Shown here: positions 16,880-24,865 of the stretch, one piece after another
Numbering within the stretch: the stretch's first letter is position 1
Layout of the letters: each line of letters starts with the position of its first letter
Assembly (NCBI RefSeq): GCF_029869215.1
Contig: NZ_JARWPM010000453.1
Coordinates: 1-44,221 of the forward strand
Direction: 5' to 3'
Length of the DNA stretch: 44,221 nt
From: Nocardia carnea
GTDB taxonomy: Bacteria; Actinomycetota; Actinomycetes; Mycobacteriales; Mycobacteriaceae
Notes under the pieces: model-generated
What the model was told of the DNA's origin: nothing
Database searches by the model: none
Seen by the model: the letters and a program-made list of their open reading frames with translations, nothing else
Program-made: the position numbers and the translations under genes

Positions 16880-18354
16880 GCGTGCTCAGCGCGCTGGCGA
16901 AGGCTACCGCGGCGCGGACAGGCCGCGCCGAACCCATTGCCGCCCGGCGGCATTACCATCTCGCCGACCGTCCGCTGGTGCTGGTTCCGCTGCGGCTGGC
17001 CGGGGAGGCAGCCGCTCCGCTGGCGGTGATGCTGGGGTCGGCGCCGGAGGATTCGACGGTGCTGATCGTGGCCCAGCCCCGCGACCGGGTCCTGCGCCTG
17101 CGTTTCATCGAACAACTGGCCGACCGGGTGCTGCCCTATGTTTCGTCGTTCTGCGAAGACGCCGAGGAACTCACCGTCAAATCGACCGGCGAAACCTATC
17201 TGCGCTACCTGGACGCCCCGCAACTGTTGTTACCCAATCTCGGCGGCATCCAATTCCTGCGGCTGCTGGGCCGTTCGGTGCGGTTCCATCGCACCGAGGG
17301 CGAGAACGCCGTCCCGGAATCGCTGCCGCTGCTGGGGCGCTGGCTCACCTGGTTCGGTGACCGCTCGGATTTCCCGGGTTCCAGTGTGTGCCTGGCGATG
17401 ACCTCGGTACTCACCGCGCATTGGGCGTCGGGCCAATCCGCGCTTGAGGACGCGAATCTGGCGGCCCTGCTCGGCTGGATCGATCCGCCGCCCGGGCTCA
17501 CGGGCGCGCAGGCCGCCGCCCTCGCCGAGGACCCCCTCGCCTCGCCGCCCGCCGGCCCGGCCACCGACCCAGGTTTCGACAACGAGGAGCTCGCCCCGCT
17601 CATCGCCGCTTACGACAGCGCCGCGCACGAATGGGCGAAAGTCATTGCCGCGGAACGCCTCGAGCAGGCGCTGCGCGGCCAGCTGGAACCCACCTGGCGG
17701 TTGATGTGGCGGGCGGTGGAACTGCTGCGGGAGCTGCCCGAAGGCGCGAGTGTGGAGAAACGCTGGACCGACGACCGCTCGGCATTCTCCTGGTTCGTCG
17801 CCGATATCCCCGAGGGCTATCCGCAGGCCCGTCGCGATTCCGCGGTCTCGGCGACCCGGCGGCTGCTCAAACAAGAGCAGGCGCTCGACACCTTCCAGGC
17901 ACAACGCGCGTTCGACGATCCGCGTGTCCTGATCGAATACCGGCTCGTCGGTGAGGCGTTCCAGGGCACGATCACCGACTGCGAACCCGAGCGGCGGGCG
18001 AAACCGAAATCCCGCGAGGTCCCGCGGCCCTATATCTGGGTACATACCACCGACCCGTTCCGCGGCCGTGTCGGCGAAACCCTGTTCCGGATCGACCGGC
18101 CCGCGCAGAAAGCCGAAGTGGTCGCCGTCGACGACGATGTCGTGCAGCTGGAACTGGTGAGCGGGATGGGCCAGGGGAAGAACCCGGCACCGGGCAGTGT
18201 GCCCGAGGAGGGCGACGCGATCGGTTTCGCCCGGTTCTCTCCCAGCGGGTTCGGCGGCCCGCCCGCGAAACTCCCGCCGCGCGAGGAGACACCGTGGACG
18301 CACGGCGGTCCCCCGCCCGATCCGGCGGCCGAACACCAGGAGGAATGGTCGTGA
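16876..18354 (+). CDS. Cassette gene C: unknown protein, possible helicase partner
   Basis: A 492-residue cytoplasmic protein I do not recognise. The N-terminal half is mixed alpha/beta (YHLADRPLVLVPLRLAGEAAAPLAVMLGSA; YLRYLDAPQLLLPNLGGIQFLRLLG). A variable Pro/Ala linker lies around 210-230. A helical middle follows, with ERLEQALRGQLEPTWRLMWRAVELLRELPEG. The C-terminal ~110 residues look like a small beta barrel (GRVGETLFRIDRPAQKAEVVAVDDDVVQLELVSG) before a Pro-rich tail; Upf1/Dna2-type helicases carry a comparable barrel, which helicase gene D appears to lack. I start at ATG 16876 because it overlaps the upstream frame as ATGA; the same frame is open through the repeat, so an extended form cannot be excluded. 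The stop overlaps a GTG (GTGA) that opens the 80-bp coupling element. Confidence 0.82.
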   Translation: MSVLSALAKATAARTGRAEPIAARRHYHLADRPLVLVPLRLAGEAAAPLAVMLGSAPEDSTVLIVAQPRDRVLRLRFIEQLADRVLPYVSSFCEDAEELTVKSTGETYLRYLDAPQLLLPNLGGIQFLRLLGRSVRFHRTEGENAVPESLPLLGRWLTWFGDRSDFPGSSVCLAMTSVLTAHWASGQSALEDANLAALLGWIDPPPGLTGAQAAALAEDPLASPPAGPATDPGFDNEELAPLIAAYDSAAHEWAKVIAAERLEQALRGQLEPTWRLMWRAVELLRELPEGASVEKRWTDDRSAFSWFVADIPEGYPQARRDSAVSATRRLLKQEQALDTFQAQRAFDDPRVLIEYRLVGEAFQGTITDCEPERRAKPKSREVPRPYIWVHTTDPFRGRVGETLFRIDRPAQKAEVVAVDDDVVQLELVSGMGQGKNPAPGSVPEEGDAIGFARFSPSGFGGPPAKLPPREETPWTHGGPPPDPAAEHQEEWS

Positions 18355-18434
18355 GCGAGCGGCAGCGAGTGAACCATCAATACAGCGCACCAGTGCGTAC
18401 GACGGAGCCGAGCGCCGGCGAGGCGCAGTCGTGA
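18351..18434 (+). repeat. Single MIRU-like 80-bp coupling element between C and D
   Basis: Both ends carry TCGTGAGC, at 18349 and 18429, so the inserted unit is 80 bp. A GTG at 18351 overlaps the gene C stop (GTGA), stays open for 27 codons and stops at 18432-18434, overlapping the GTG start of gene D at 18431 (again GTGA). The sequence differs from the 75-bp unit upstream but both begin (A/G)TGAGCG. This is what insertion of a MIRU-like unit into a GTGA overlap, with duplication of the junction, would leave. Confidence 0.75.
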
Positions 18435-19738
18435 GCACTGCCGACGCGGTGATCGGCGCGATCCTCACCGATCTCGACAACACCGCGCACCGGGCCCTGG
18501 TGGTGGATTCCCCGCCGGGCGCCGGGAAGTCGACGCTGGTGGTGCGCGCGGCCCGGCAGCTGGCGGCCGCCGACGACGAACAGCGGATGATCGTCGCGCA
18601 GACCAACGAACAGGTCGACGATCTCATCGACCGGCTCGCCACAGCGGACCCGGAACTGCGCATCGGGCGCCTCTCCGCCGGCGACTACCGCCCCAGCGCC
18701 CGCATCGACCGGGAGAACGTGGATGTCGCCAACCGGCCCGCGGATCTGGAACGCTGCGCGATCGTGATCGGTACGGCCGCGAAATGGGCCACCCTGGACG
18801 AAGGCCGCTGGTCGTACGCGATCGTCGACGAGGCGTATCAGATGCGTTCGGATATGTTGCTGCGCATCGCGAATCGTTTCGAACGCGGCCTCTTCGTCGG
18901 CGACCCCGGCCAGCTCGATCCCTTCGCCACCGTCGATTCCGACCGCTGGGCCGGCCTCTCCTGGGATCCGACGATGAGCGCGGTCGCGGTGATGCTCAAC
19001 CACAACGACGGTATCCCCGTGCACACCCTGCCCGTATCCTGGCGGCTCCCGCCCTCGGCGGCCTCGGTGGTGTCGGCCGCGTTCTACCCGTTCGCGCCGT
19101 TCGAAGCGGGGACCAGGCCCGAGCAGCGGCGGCTGGAATTCGCCACCCGCGGCCTACGCGGTCCGGTCGACGATGTTCTCGACGAGGCCGCGGCGCACGG
19201 CTGGGCCTACTACGAACTCCCCGCCCGGCATACCCTGCGCACCGACGGTGAAGCGGTAGCCGCTATCGCCGATCTCACCTGCCGGCTGCTGGAACGCGGC
19301 GGGGTCGCCCATTCCGAACAGGGCACCCGCACCATCGACGCCACCCGCATCGCCGTCGGCACCGCGCACCGCGATCAGGCCCAGGCCGTACGCGACGCAC
19401 TGGCCGGCACACTCGCCGCGGAGGTCACCGTCGATACGGCCAACCGGCTGCAGGGCCGCGAATACGACGTCACGGTCATCCTGCATCCGCTCTCGGGCCG
19501 CCGCGACGCCGGCGCGTTCCACCTGGAGGCCGGGCGCCTGTGCGTGCTGGCGTCCCGGCACCGCCACGCCTGTATCGTCGTCGGCCGCCGCGGAATCGAC
19601 GAACTTCTCGACGCCCACCCTTCCGCGGAACCGGTCTATCTGGGTGTGCCGGTGAAATTCCCGGACGGCTGGGAAGCAAATCAGGCCGTACTCAGCCGCC
19701 TCGCCGAACACCGCGTCACCGCCCCGGCGCACGGGTGA
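18431..19738 (+). CDS. Cassette gene D: SF1 (Upf1/Dna2-like) helicase/ATPase
   Basis: A 435-residue P-loop protein with a nearly complete set of superfamily 1 helicase motifs: Walker A SPPGAGKST (27-35), motif Ia region VAQTNEQVDDLI, Walker B IVDEAYQM (131-138), motif III VGDPGQLDPF (156-165), SWRLP (203-207, the usual SYRxP position), motif V VDTANRLQGREYDVTVI (334-350), and motif VI AGRLCVLASRHRHACIVVG (367-385) with the arginine finger. Order and spacing fit the SF1B Upf1/Dna2 group, reduced to the two RecA domains without large insertions. GTG 18431 overlaps the preceding short frame. The likely role is ATP-driven DNA or RNA unwinding with nuclease B. The stop at 19738 is 113 nt before protease gene E, which has its own promoter-like sequence. 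Confidence 0.88.
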   Translation: MSTADAVIGAILTDLDNTAHRALVVDSPPGAGKSTLVVRAARQLAAADDEQRMIVAQTNEQVDDLIDRLATADPELRIGRLSAGDYRPSARIDRENVDVANRPADLERCAIVIGTAAKWATLDEGRWSYAIVDEAYQMRSDMLLRIANRFERGLFVGDPGQLDPFATVDSDRWAGLSWDPTMSAVAVMLNHNDGIPVHTLPVSWRLPPSAASVVSAAFYPFAPFEAGTRPEQRRLEFATRGLRGPVDDVLDEAAAHGWAYYELPARHTLRTDGEAVAAIADLTCRLLERGGVAHSEQGTRTIDATRIAVGTAHRDQAQAVRDALAGTLAAEVTVDTANRLQGREYDVTVILHPLSGRRDAGAFHLEAGRLCVLASRHRHACIVVGRRGIDELLDAHPSAEPVYLGVPVKFPDGWEANQAVLSRLAEHRVTAPAHG

Positions 19739-19815
19739 CAGAGTTCTTCCGCGCGTGACGTCGGTATGTCCACTGCGAACACCCGAACGGTAGGCCGGGC
19801 CGATTCGCGCAGCGA

Positions 19816-19844
19816 TTGCCGGGTTCTCCGATCCGGGGCAGGAT
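19816..19844 (+). promoter_or_regulatory. Internal leaderless promoter before protease gene E
   Basis: TTGCCG (19816-19821), a 17-bp spacer and CAGGAT (19839-19844) lie 7 nt before the ATG at 19852, the same geometry as the promoters at 10725 and 14584. This would let the protease and gene F be expressed apart from A-D. Confidence 0.5.
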
Positions 19845-19851
19845 GGCGGGC

Positions 19852-21168
19852 ATGCGAGTCGTCATCGAGCTTCGCCCTTCGCCCGAACTGCTCTCCGCCG
19901 CAACCGGTTCGGCGGGTGATATCTCCGCCGCCGAACTCACCGGCGAGCTGCCCGGCTTCCGCCTCGATTCCGGTTACTCCCCGGTCGCTCTGCCGCCCGG
20001 CGCTCGCGAGGTCAGCGATACTTCCCAGCAGGGCAGCGCGTCCTATCTCGTGCGCGGCGAGATTCCCGACGGCGATCAGGGCGCCCGGCAGGCGCTGTCC
20101 GCCGCGCCCGGAGTGACCGGTGTTTTCGCGGATCCGGTGATCGAACCGGTACTCACCTGCGGTGACGACGGCGCGGTGGGTGACTGGAAGAAGGTTGCCG
20201 AACTGCTGGGCCGCGAGCAGCTCACCGCCGAGGGGCTGACCGGTGCGGGTGTGGCGGTGGCCGTTCTCGATACCGGTATCAACGCGGCGAAGGTGCGGGA
20301 GGTCAGTGGCACCGCGATCACCATCGATACCGCGCGGAGCTGGAATCCGGCCGGGGTCGGCGGGAAAGCCGGCGAATTCACCGTCGATCACGGCACCATG
20401 TGCGCCTTCGACGCGCTCATCGCGGCACCCGAAGCGACCTACCTCGATATTCCGTTGCTGCAGAGTTCCCGGTCCGGTGGCAGCCGCATGGAAGGACTAC
20501 TCTCCGACGCCCTGGCCGCCTTCGCGCATCTGCGCACCGTGCTCACCCAGCAGCCCGCGGACCGCCGCTCGCTGGTGATCAGCAACAGCTGGGGCGCGTT
20601 CTCCCCGGAGTGGGATTTCCCGGTCGGCGATCCCGGCAACTATTCGGACAACCCCGATCACCCGTTCAACGTCATCGTCGGCTCCCTGGACGCGGCGGGC
20701 GCGGATATCCTGTTCGCCGCCGGTAACTGCGGGCGCGACTGCCCGGACGGCCGTTGCGCCTACCCCGACCGGCCCATCACCGGCGCCAATTCCCATCCGA
20801 ACGCGCTGTCGGTGGCCGGGGTCGATACCGGTGGGCAGCGGGTCGGCTACTCGTCGCAAGGTCCCGGGCGCCTGGCCGAGCGTAAACCCGATATCAGCTC
20901 CTACACCCATTTCCTGGGTTCCACGGCGTTCGGCGCCGACGCGCCCGATACCGGCACATCGGCAGCCTGCCCGGTACTGGCCGGGGTGATCGCGGCGTTC
21001 CGCACCCGGTGGCCGGCCGCGCAGGTACCACCCGCCCGGTTGCGCGAACTGCTGCTGAGCAGCGCCACCGACCGGGCCGGCGCGGGATTCGACCACGATT
21101 ACGGGCACGGCGTCGTCGCACCGCAGGCGTTGCTCGCGAAACTGCGCGAGGTGGCCGTCCGCGCGTAG
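19852..21168 (+). CDS. Cassette gene E: subtilisin-like (S8) serine protease, no signal peptide
   Basis: A 438-residue S8 peptidase. Catalytic triad and oxyanion residues are visible: Asp140 (VAVLDTGIN), His180 (VDHGTMCAF), Asn292 (FAAGNCG) and Ser370 (DTGTSAACPV). Residues 1-105 form a propeptide-like domain ending GVTGVFADPVIEPV, comparable with inhibitor I9-type prodomains. There is no signal peptide, membrane anchor or mycosin-like tail, so the enzyme should stay in the cytoplasm, unlike ESX mycosins. Cysteines cluster in CGRDCPDGRC (294-302) beside the oxyanion hole. I prefer ATG 19852 over 19843 on the basis of the -10 spacing. By context it could be the effector of the cassette, cutting host or foreign protein after a signal; this is inference. 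Confidence 0.85.
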   Translation: MRVVIELRPSPELLSAATGSAGDISAAELTGELPGFRLDSGYSPVALPPGAREVSDTSQQGSASYLVRGEIPDGDQGARQALSAAPGVTGVFADPVIEPVLTCGDDGAVGDWKKVAELLGREQLTAEGLTGAGVAVAVLDTGINAAKVREVSGTAITIDTARSWNPAGVGGKAGEFTVDHGTMCAFDALIAAPEATYLDIPLLQSSRSGGSRMEGLLSDALAAFAHLRTVLTQQPADRRSLVISNSWGAFSPEWDFPVGDPGNYSDNPDHPFNVIVGSLDAAGADILFAAGNCGRDCPDGRCAYPDRPITGANSHPNALSVAGVDTGGQRVGYSSQGPGRLAERKPDISSYTHFLGSTAFGADAPDTGTSAACPVLAGVIAAFRTRWPAAQVPPARLRELLLSSATDRAGAGFDHDYGHGVVAPQALLAKLREVAVRA

Positions 21169-21178
21169 CCTGGAAGGC

Positions 21179-21418
21179 GTGCCGTTACTGACCGTCGAAC
21201 TGCCCCCGGGCTCGGTGCTGGCCGACGCGCTGAACGCACTGGGCCTCACCGAGGACGAGATCGACCGCGATTTCGGGATGGTCGCGGTCGACCCGGACGC
21301 CGGCCGTTTCGCGTTACGGGTCGGCGCCGAGACCGCGGCCCGCCTCGGCGATTCGTCCGCCCGGGTCTTCGCCGATCCACCGATCGAATCCCTCGGCACC
21401 GACGAGCCGCCCGATTAG
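21179..21418 (+). CDS. Cassette gene F: small free-standing propeptide-like protein
   Basis: A 79-residue acidic protein starting at GTG 21179, 10 nt after the protease stop and preceded by GGAAGG. Its end (FALRVGAETAARLGDSSARVFADPPIES) resembles the end of the protease prodomain: VFADPPIE (63-70) against VFADPVIE (91-98 of gene E), 7 of 8 identical. Both also start with a strand of the type LTVELPPG/VVIELRPS. I infer a stand-alone I9-like domain that could act in trans as an inhibitor or folding helper of protease E. No other domain is visible. The gene has normal coding character and a plausible ribosome site. Confidence 0.72.
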   Translation: MPLLTVELPPGSVLADALNALGLTEDEIDRDFGMVAVDPDAGRFALRVGAETAARLGDSSARVFADPPIESLGTDEPPD

Positions 21419-21517
21419 CCGAAACCTATTGTGTCCAGCACTTTCCGGTGTTCCGCAAGGCAAACCCGGTAGTTATCGGGTGCTGTGAACGGTCACAGGA
21501 TGTGGTATCCGTTGCTC

Positions 21518-23374
21518 GTGGAAGGAACACCGTTCGGCCGCTACCGGCTACTCGAGTTACTCGGGGCCGGGGCCATGGGGGAAGTGCACCGCGCCTACGA
21601 CACCGGCACCGACCGGCTGGTGGCGGTGAAGGTCCTCGCACCGGAGTTCGCCCACAACGCCACCTACCGCAAACGCTTCCAGCGCGAAGCCCAGGTCGCG
21701 GCCCGGCTCGCGGAACCGCATATCGTGCCGATCCACGATTTCGGCGAGATCGACGGCCGCCTCTTCCTGGATATGCGCCTGGTGCAGGGCCCCAACCTGG
21801 CGACGCTCCTCGCCGAGCGCGACCGTCTGGAACCGGCGGAAGCGGTCGAGGTGATCGCCCAGATCGCCGCGGCCCTGGACGCGGCGCATGCCGAAGGGCT
21901 CGTGCACCGGGATGTGAAACCGTCGAACATCCTGGTCACCCCAGCGGGTTTCGCGTATCTGATCGATTTCGGGATCGCCCGCAGCGACGAGGACACCACC
22001 GTCACCACCACCGGTGCCGTAATCGGCACCTTCGCCTATATGGCCCCGGAACGGCTGGCCGACGACGATTCGGGCCCGCCCTCGGATGTGTATTCCCTGG
22101 CGTGCGTGCTCTACGAATGCCTGGTCGGCGCGAAACCGTATCGGGGCGAGAGTATGCAACGCCAGATCGCCGCGCACCTCAACGAGGAACCGCCGGCACC
22201 GTCGACCGCCGGGTTGCCGAGGCAGTTCGACGCGGTGATCGCCAAAGGTATGGCCAAGGACCCCGGGCAGCGCTACGAAACCGCCGGCGCACTGGTCGCC
22301 GCCGCGCGGGCCGCGCTGCGGGAACCGGCGACGGCGCCGTCCCCGGTTCCGGGAGACCGGGCGCAGCCCTCGGACCCGGCTACCCCGGCTACCGCGGCCC
22401 CGGCTATCGCCGTGGATTCGCATATTCCGGCTACGTCGGCACCGGCTTCGAGCCCGGACCCGGCCACTCCGGGAGCACCGGAACCGGGCCGGCATCCGGG
22501 CGCTCCGGCCGCGGCGCCGAGCCCGCAACCGGCTATCGGGGCGGCGACTCCCGGTCCGGGTCGCGCGGCCTCCACCACTCCGGAATCCGGCCCGGCTGCC
22601 CCGGTGCCCGTTGCCGCAGCATCTATTCCGGCGACCGCGGCTCGGGGGACGTCCGGCGCGGCCTTCGTACCACCGCAGCCCGCCCCGGGGGCAGGGGCCG
22701 CACCGCCCGCGCCGCGTTTCCCCCGGCGAGCGGCTGTCGTACTGTCGGTCTTGGCCCTCGCCGTCGCCGGCACCTCGGCGCTCGCACTCACCCGGGAGAA
22801 CAGCACGCTCGTCACGGAGACCCCCGGAACCTCCCCCTCCACCACCTATTCGGTCGTCACCGAGCCGGCGGTGCCGGTGCGCCCGACGAGTCCGCCACGT
22901 GCTCCCGCACCACCGGTCTCGGTCACCGAAGCGGTGCCGGTGGCGCCGGTGGTACCCGGTGGCCCGGCCGTGGATCCCGGCCCACCCCCGGCCTGGATCG
23001 AACCGGAACCGCAGCCCAGTGCCCCTCCTCCCCCGCCGCCGCCCCCCACCACGACCACGCCGCCTCCGGTCACCACCACCGTCGAACCGACCGCATCCGA
23101 AACAACCACTCCGCAAACAACCACCCCGGAGCCGACGACCTCCGAGACCACGGTGACGACAACCACCACCAGCGAGACCACCGGCGAGAACGAGGAAGCT
23201 GCGGGCGACGGCGACACAGACGCGACGGGCAGCGCCATCGCGACCTCCTCCACCACCGGAAGCACGGGCACCAAATCGGCCCCGGCCACCGGGACCACCG
23301 CTATCCCGTCCGCCGCCGGCGGTACAACCGGAACCTCCGGCACCCCCACGCCGTCCGCTTCCGCGACAGGCTGA
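21518..23374 (+). CDS. Membrane Ser/Thr protein kinase (PASTA-less, Thr-rich ectodomain)
   Basis: A 618-residue Hanks-type kinase. The kinase domain (about 8-265) has LLGAGAMGEVHRA, catalytic Lys38 in VAVKVL, Glu57, HRDVKPSNIL (Asp132, Asn137), DFGIA (Asp150) and a Thr-rich activation loop before GTFAYMAPE. A Pro/Ala-rich juxtamembrane linker leads to one membrane helix near 404-425 (AAVVLSVLALAVAGTSALAL). The outside part is a low-complexity Pro/Thr/Ser tail with long Thr runs, probably O-mannosylated, with no PASTA or sensor fold. I choose GTG 21518 because VEGTPFGRYRLLELLG is the usual beginning of these kinases; GTG 21485 and ATG 21500 are alternatives. It follows the protease cassette on the same strand after 99 nt; a link is possible but unproven. 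Confidence 0.88.
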   Translation: MEGTPFGRYRLLELLGAGAMGEVHRAYDTGTDRLVAVKVLAPEFAHNATYRKRFQREAQVAARLAEPHIVPIHDFGEIDGRLFLDMRLVQGPNLATLLAERDRLEPAEAVEVIAQIAAALDAAHAEGLVHRDVKPSNILVTPAGFAYLIDFGIARSDEDTTVTTTGAVIGTFAYMAPERLADDDSGPPSDVYSLACVLYECLVGAKPYRGESMQRQIAAHLNEEPPAPSTAGLPRQFDAVIAKGMAKDPGQRYETAGALVAAARAALREPATAPSPVPGDRAQPSDPATPATAAPAIAVDSHIPATSAPASSPDPATPGAPEPGRHPGAPAAAPSPQPAIGAATPGPGRAASTTPESGPAAPVPVAAASIPATAARGTSGAAFVPPQPAPGAGAAPPAPRFPRRAAVVLSVLALAVAGTSALALTRENSTLVTETPGTSPSTTYSVVTEPAVPVRPTSPPRAPAPPVSVTEAVPVAPVVPGGPAVDPGPPPAWIEPEPQPSAPPPPPPPPTTTTPPPVTTTVEPTASETTTPQTTTPEPTTSETTVTTTTTSETTGENEEAAGDGDTDATGSAIATSSTTGSTGTKSAPATGTTAIPSAAGGTTGTSGTPTPSASATG

Positions 23375-23528
23375 CCCCGCCCCGGCATCCCGCCGTGCGG
23401 AGCAGGTGGCGCGGCGGTCCGGACGCACACCCGCGAGTCGAATCGCACACCGTCCGGGGGAACCGCCCAGCCGCGGCCGCGACATAATCGAGGGCGGAAC
23501 GGCGACGGTGCCCGAGACGGAGGTGGGG

Positions 23529-24707
23529 ATGATGGCCGGCGGACCGACCGGACAGCAACGCCGGGCCCTGGTTGTCGGCGCGGGTATCGCGGGTCTCACC
23601 GCGGCGATTGCCCTGCGACAGCGCGGCTGGGAGGTCGAGGTCCTCGAGCGGGCTACGGAGGTGGGCCCGGCGGGGTCGGGACTGAGTCTGTGGCCCAACG
23701 GTTTACGCGGTCTCGATGCTCTCGGCATCGGCGCGGAGGTCCGGGAACAGGCACTCGCGGCCACCGAGGCGGGTATGCGCGACCCGTCCGGCCGGTGGCT
23801 CGCGCGCACGGATATCGCTCGTTTCCGCGAACGCTACGGCGATTTGGTGATCATCCACCGCACCGACCTCTTCGACATCTTGCGCCGCGCAGTCGGCGAC
23901 AGCCGCCTCCAGCTGGGCGCGACAGTACATTCGGTGGAAATCACCGGCGATCGCGTCCGGGTGGGGCACAGCCGCGGAACTTCCGAGGCGGACGTCGTGC
24001 TCGGTGCCGACGGGATCAACAGCACCGTCCGGTCGTTGCACTGGCCCGCTGCCGCACCACCGGCCTACGCGGGTTACACCGCCTGGCGCGCCATCGTGAC
24101 ACCGCGCGGGCACGTGACGTCGGGCGGCGAAACCATCGGGCGCGGCGAACGATTCGGGATCGCTCCGCTGCGCGACGGCCGGGTGTACTTCTACGGCGCC
24201 GCCACCCTGCCCCCTGGAGAGAGCAGTCCGGACAGCGAACTCGCCGAACTGCGCCGCCGTTTCGGTGAGTGGCACGATCCGATCCCGGCTCTGCTGGACT
24301 CGATCGATCCGCCGACCCTGCTCCGGCACGACATCTACGAGTTACCGCCTATCGGCAGCTACACGCGGGGACCGATAGCTCTGCTCGGCGATGCCGCCCA
24401 CGCGATGACACCCAACCTGGGCCAAGGCGCGAACCTCGCCATCGAGGACGCGGTCACCGCGGCCGCACTGCTCGACCGGCATCGGGATATCGCTGCGGCG
24501 CTCACCGAGTACGACCGGCTCCGTCGTGCCCGGGCCGAACCGCTGCAACGATTGTCCCGGCGGGCCGGTGCCGTACTGCAATGGTCCTGGGCACCGGCTG
24601 CGCTTCTCCGCGACGCGGTCATGCGGATGACGCCCACCGGTCCCGCCCTGCGGAGCCTGCGCCCCGTCCTCACGTGGGAACCACCCGATCCGGCCCCGCA
24701 CCGATAA
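23529..24707 (+). CDS. FAD-dependent aromatic-ring monooxygenase (class A)
   Basis: A 392-residue flavoprotein of the p-hydroxybenzoate-hydroxylase-like family. The FAD Rossmann motif is ALVVGAGIAGLTAAIALRQRGWEVEVLER (about 12-40), the DG motif is VVLGADGINSTVR, and the GD motif is ALLGDAAHAMTPNLGQGANLAIEDA (about 288-312). It should hydroxylate a small aromatic or polyketide-like substrate using NAD(P)H and oxygen. ATG 23529 follows GGAGG at 5 nt; the ATG directly after it (23532, 8 nt) is equally likely. No pathway neighbours identify the substrate. Confidence 0.88.
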   Translation: MMAGGPTGQQRRALVVGAGIAGLTAAIALRQRGWEVEVLERATEVGPAGSGLSLWPNGLRGLDALGIGAEVREQALAATEAGMRDPSGRWLARTDIARFRERYGDLVIIHRTDLFDILRRAVGDSRLQLGATVHSVEITGDRVRVGHSRGTSEADVVLGADGINSTVRSLHWPAAAPPAYAGYTAWRAIVTPRGHVTSGGETIGRGERFGIAPLRDGRVYFYGAATLPPGESSPDSELAELRRRFGEWHDPIPALLDSIDPPTLLRHDIYELPPIGSYTRGPIALLGDAAHAMTPNLGQGANLAIEDAVTAAALLDRHRDIAAALTEYDRLRRARAEPLQRLSRRAGAVLQWSWAPAALLRDAVMRMTPTGPALRSLRPVLTWEPPDPAPHR

Positions 24708-24865
24708 CTGCGCGGACCTGATCCGGTCGACCCGGTGCCACCGCTACCCGAGCCACCAGGAAGACCAGGAATTTTCCGTACCGGGTAGGCGGATGAATTG
24801 GCGAATGCCGGGGGAGCGAGCAATATGAACGGTCGCCGGCCGCAGCCGATGTCGGAGGGCACGCC

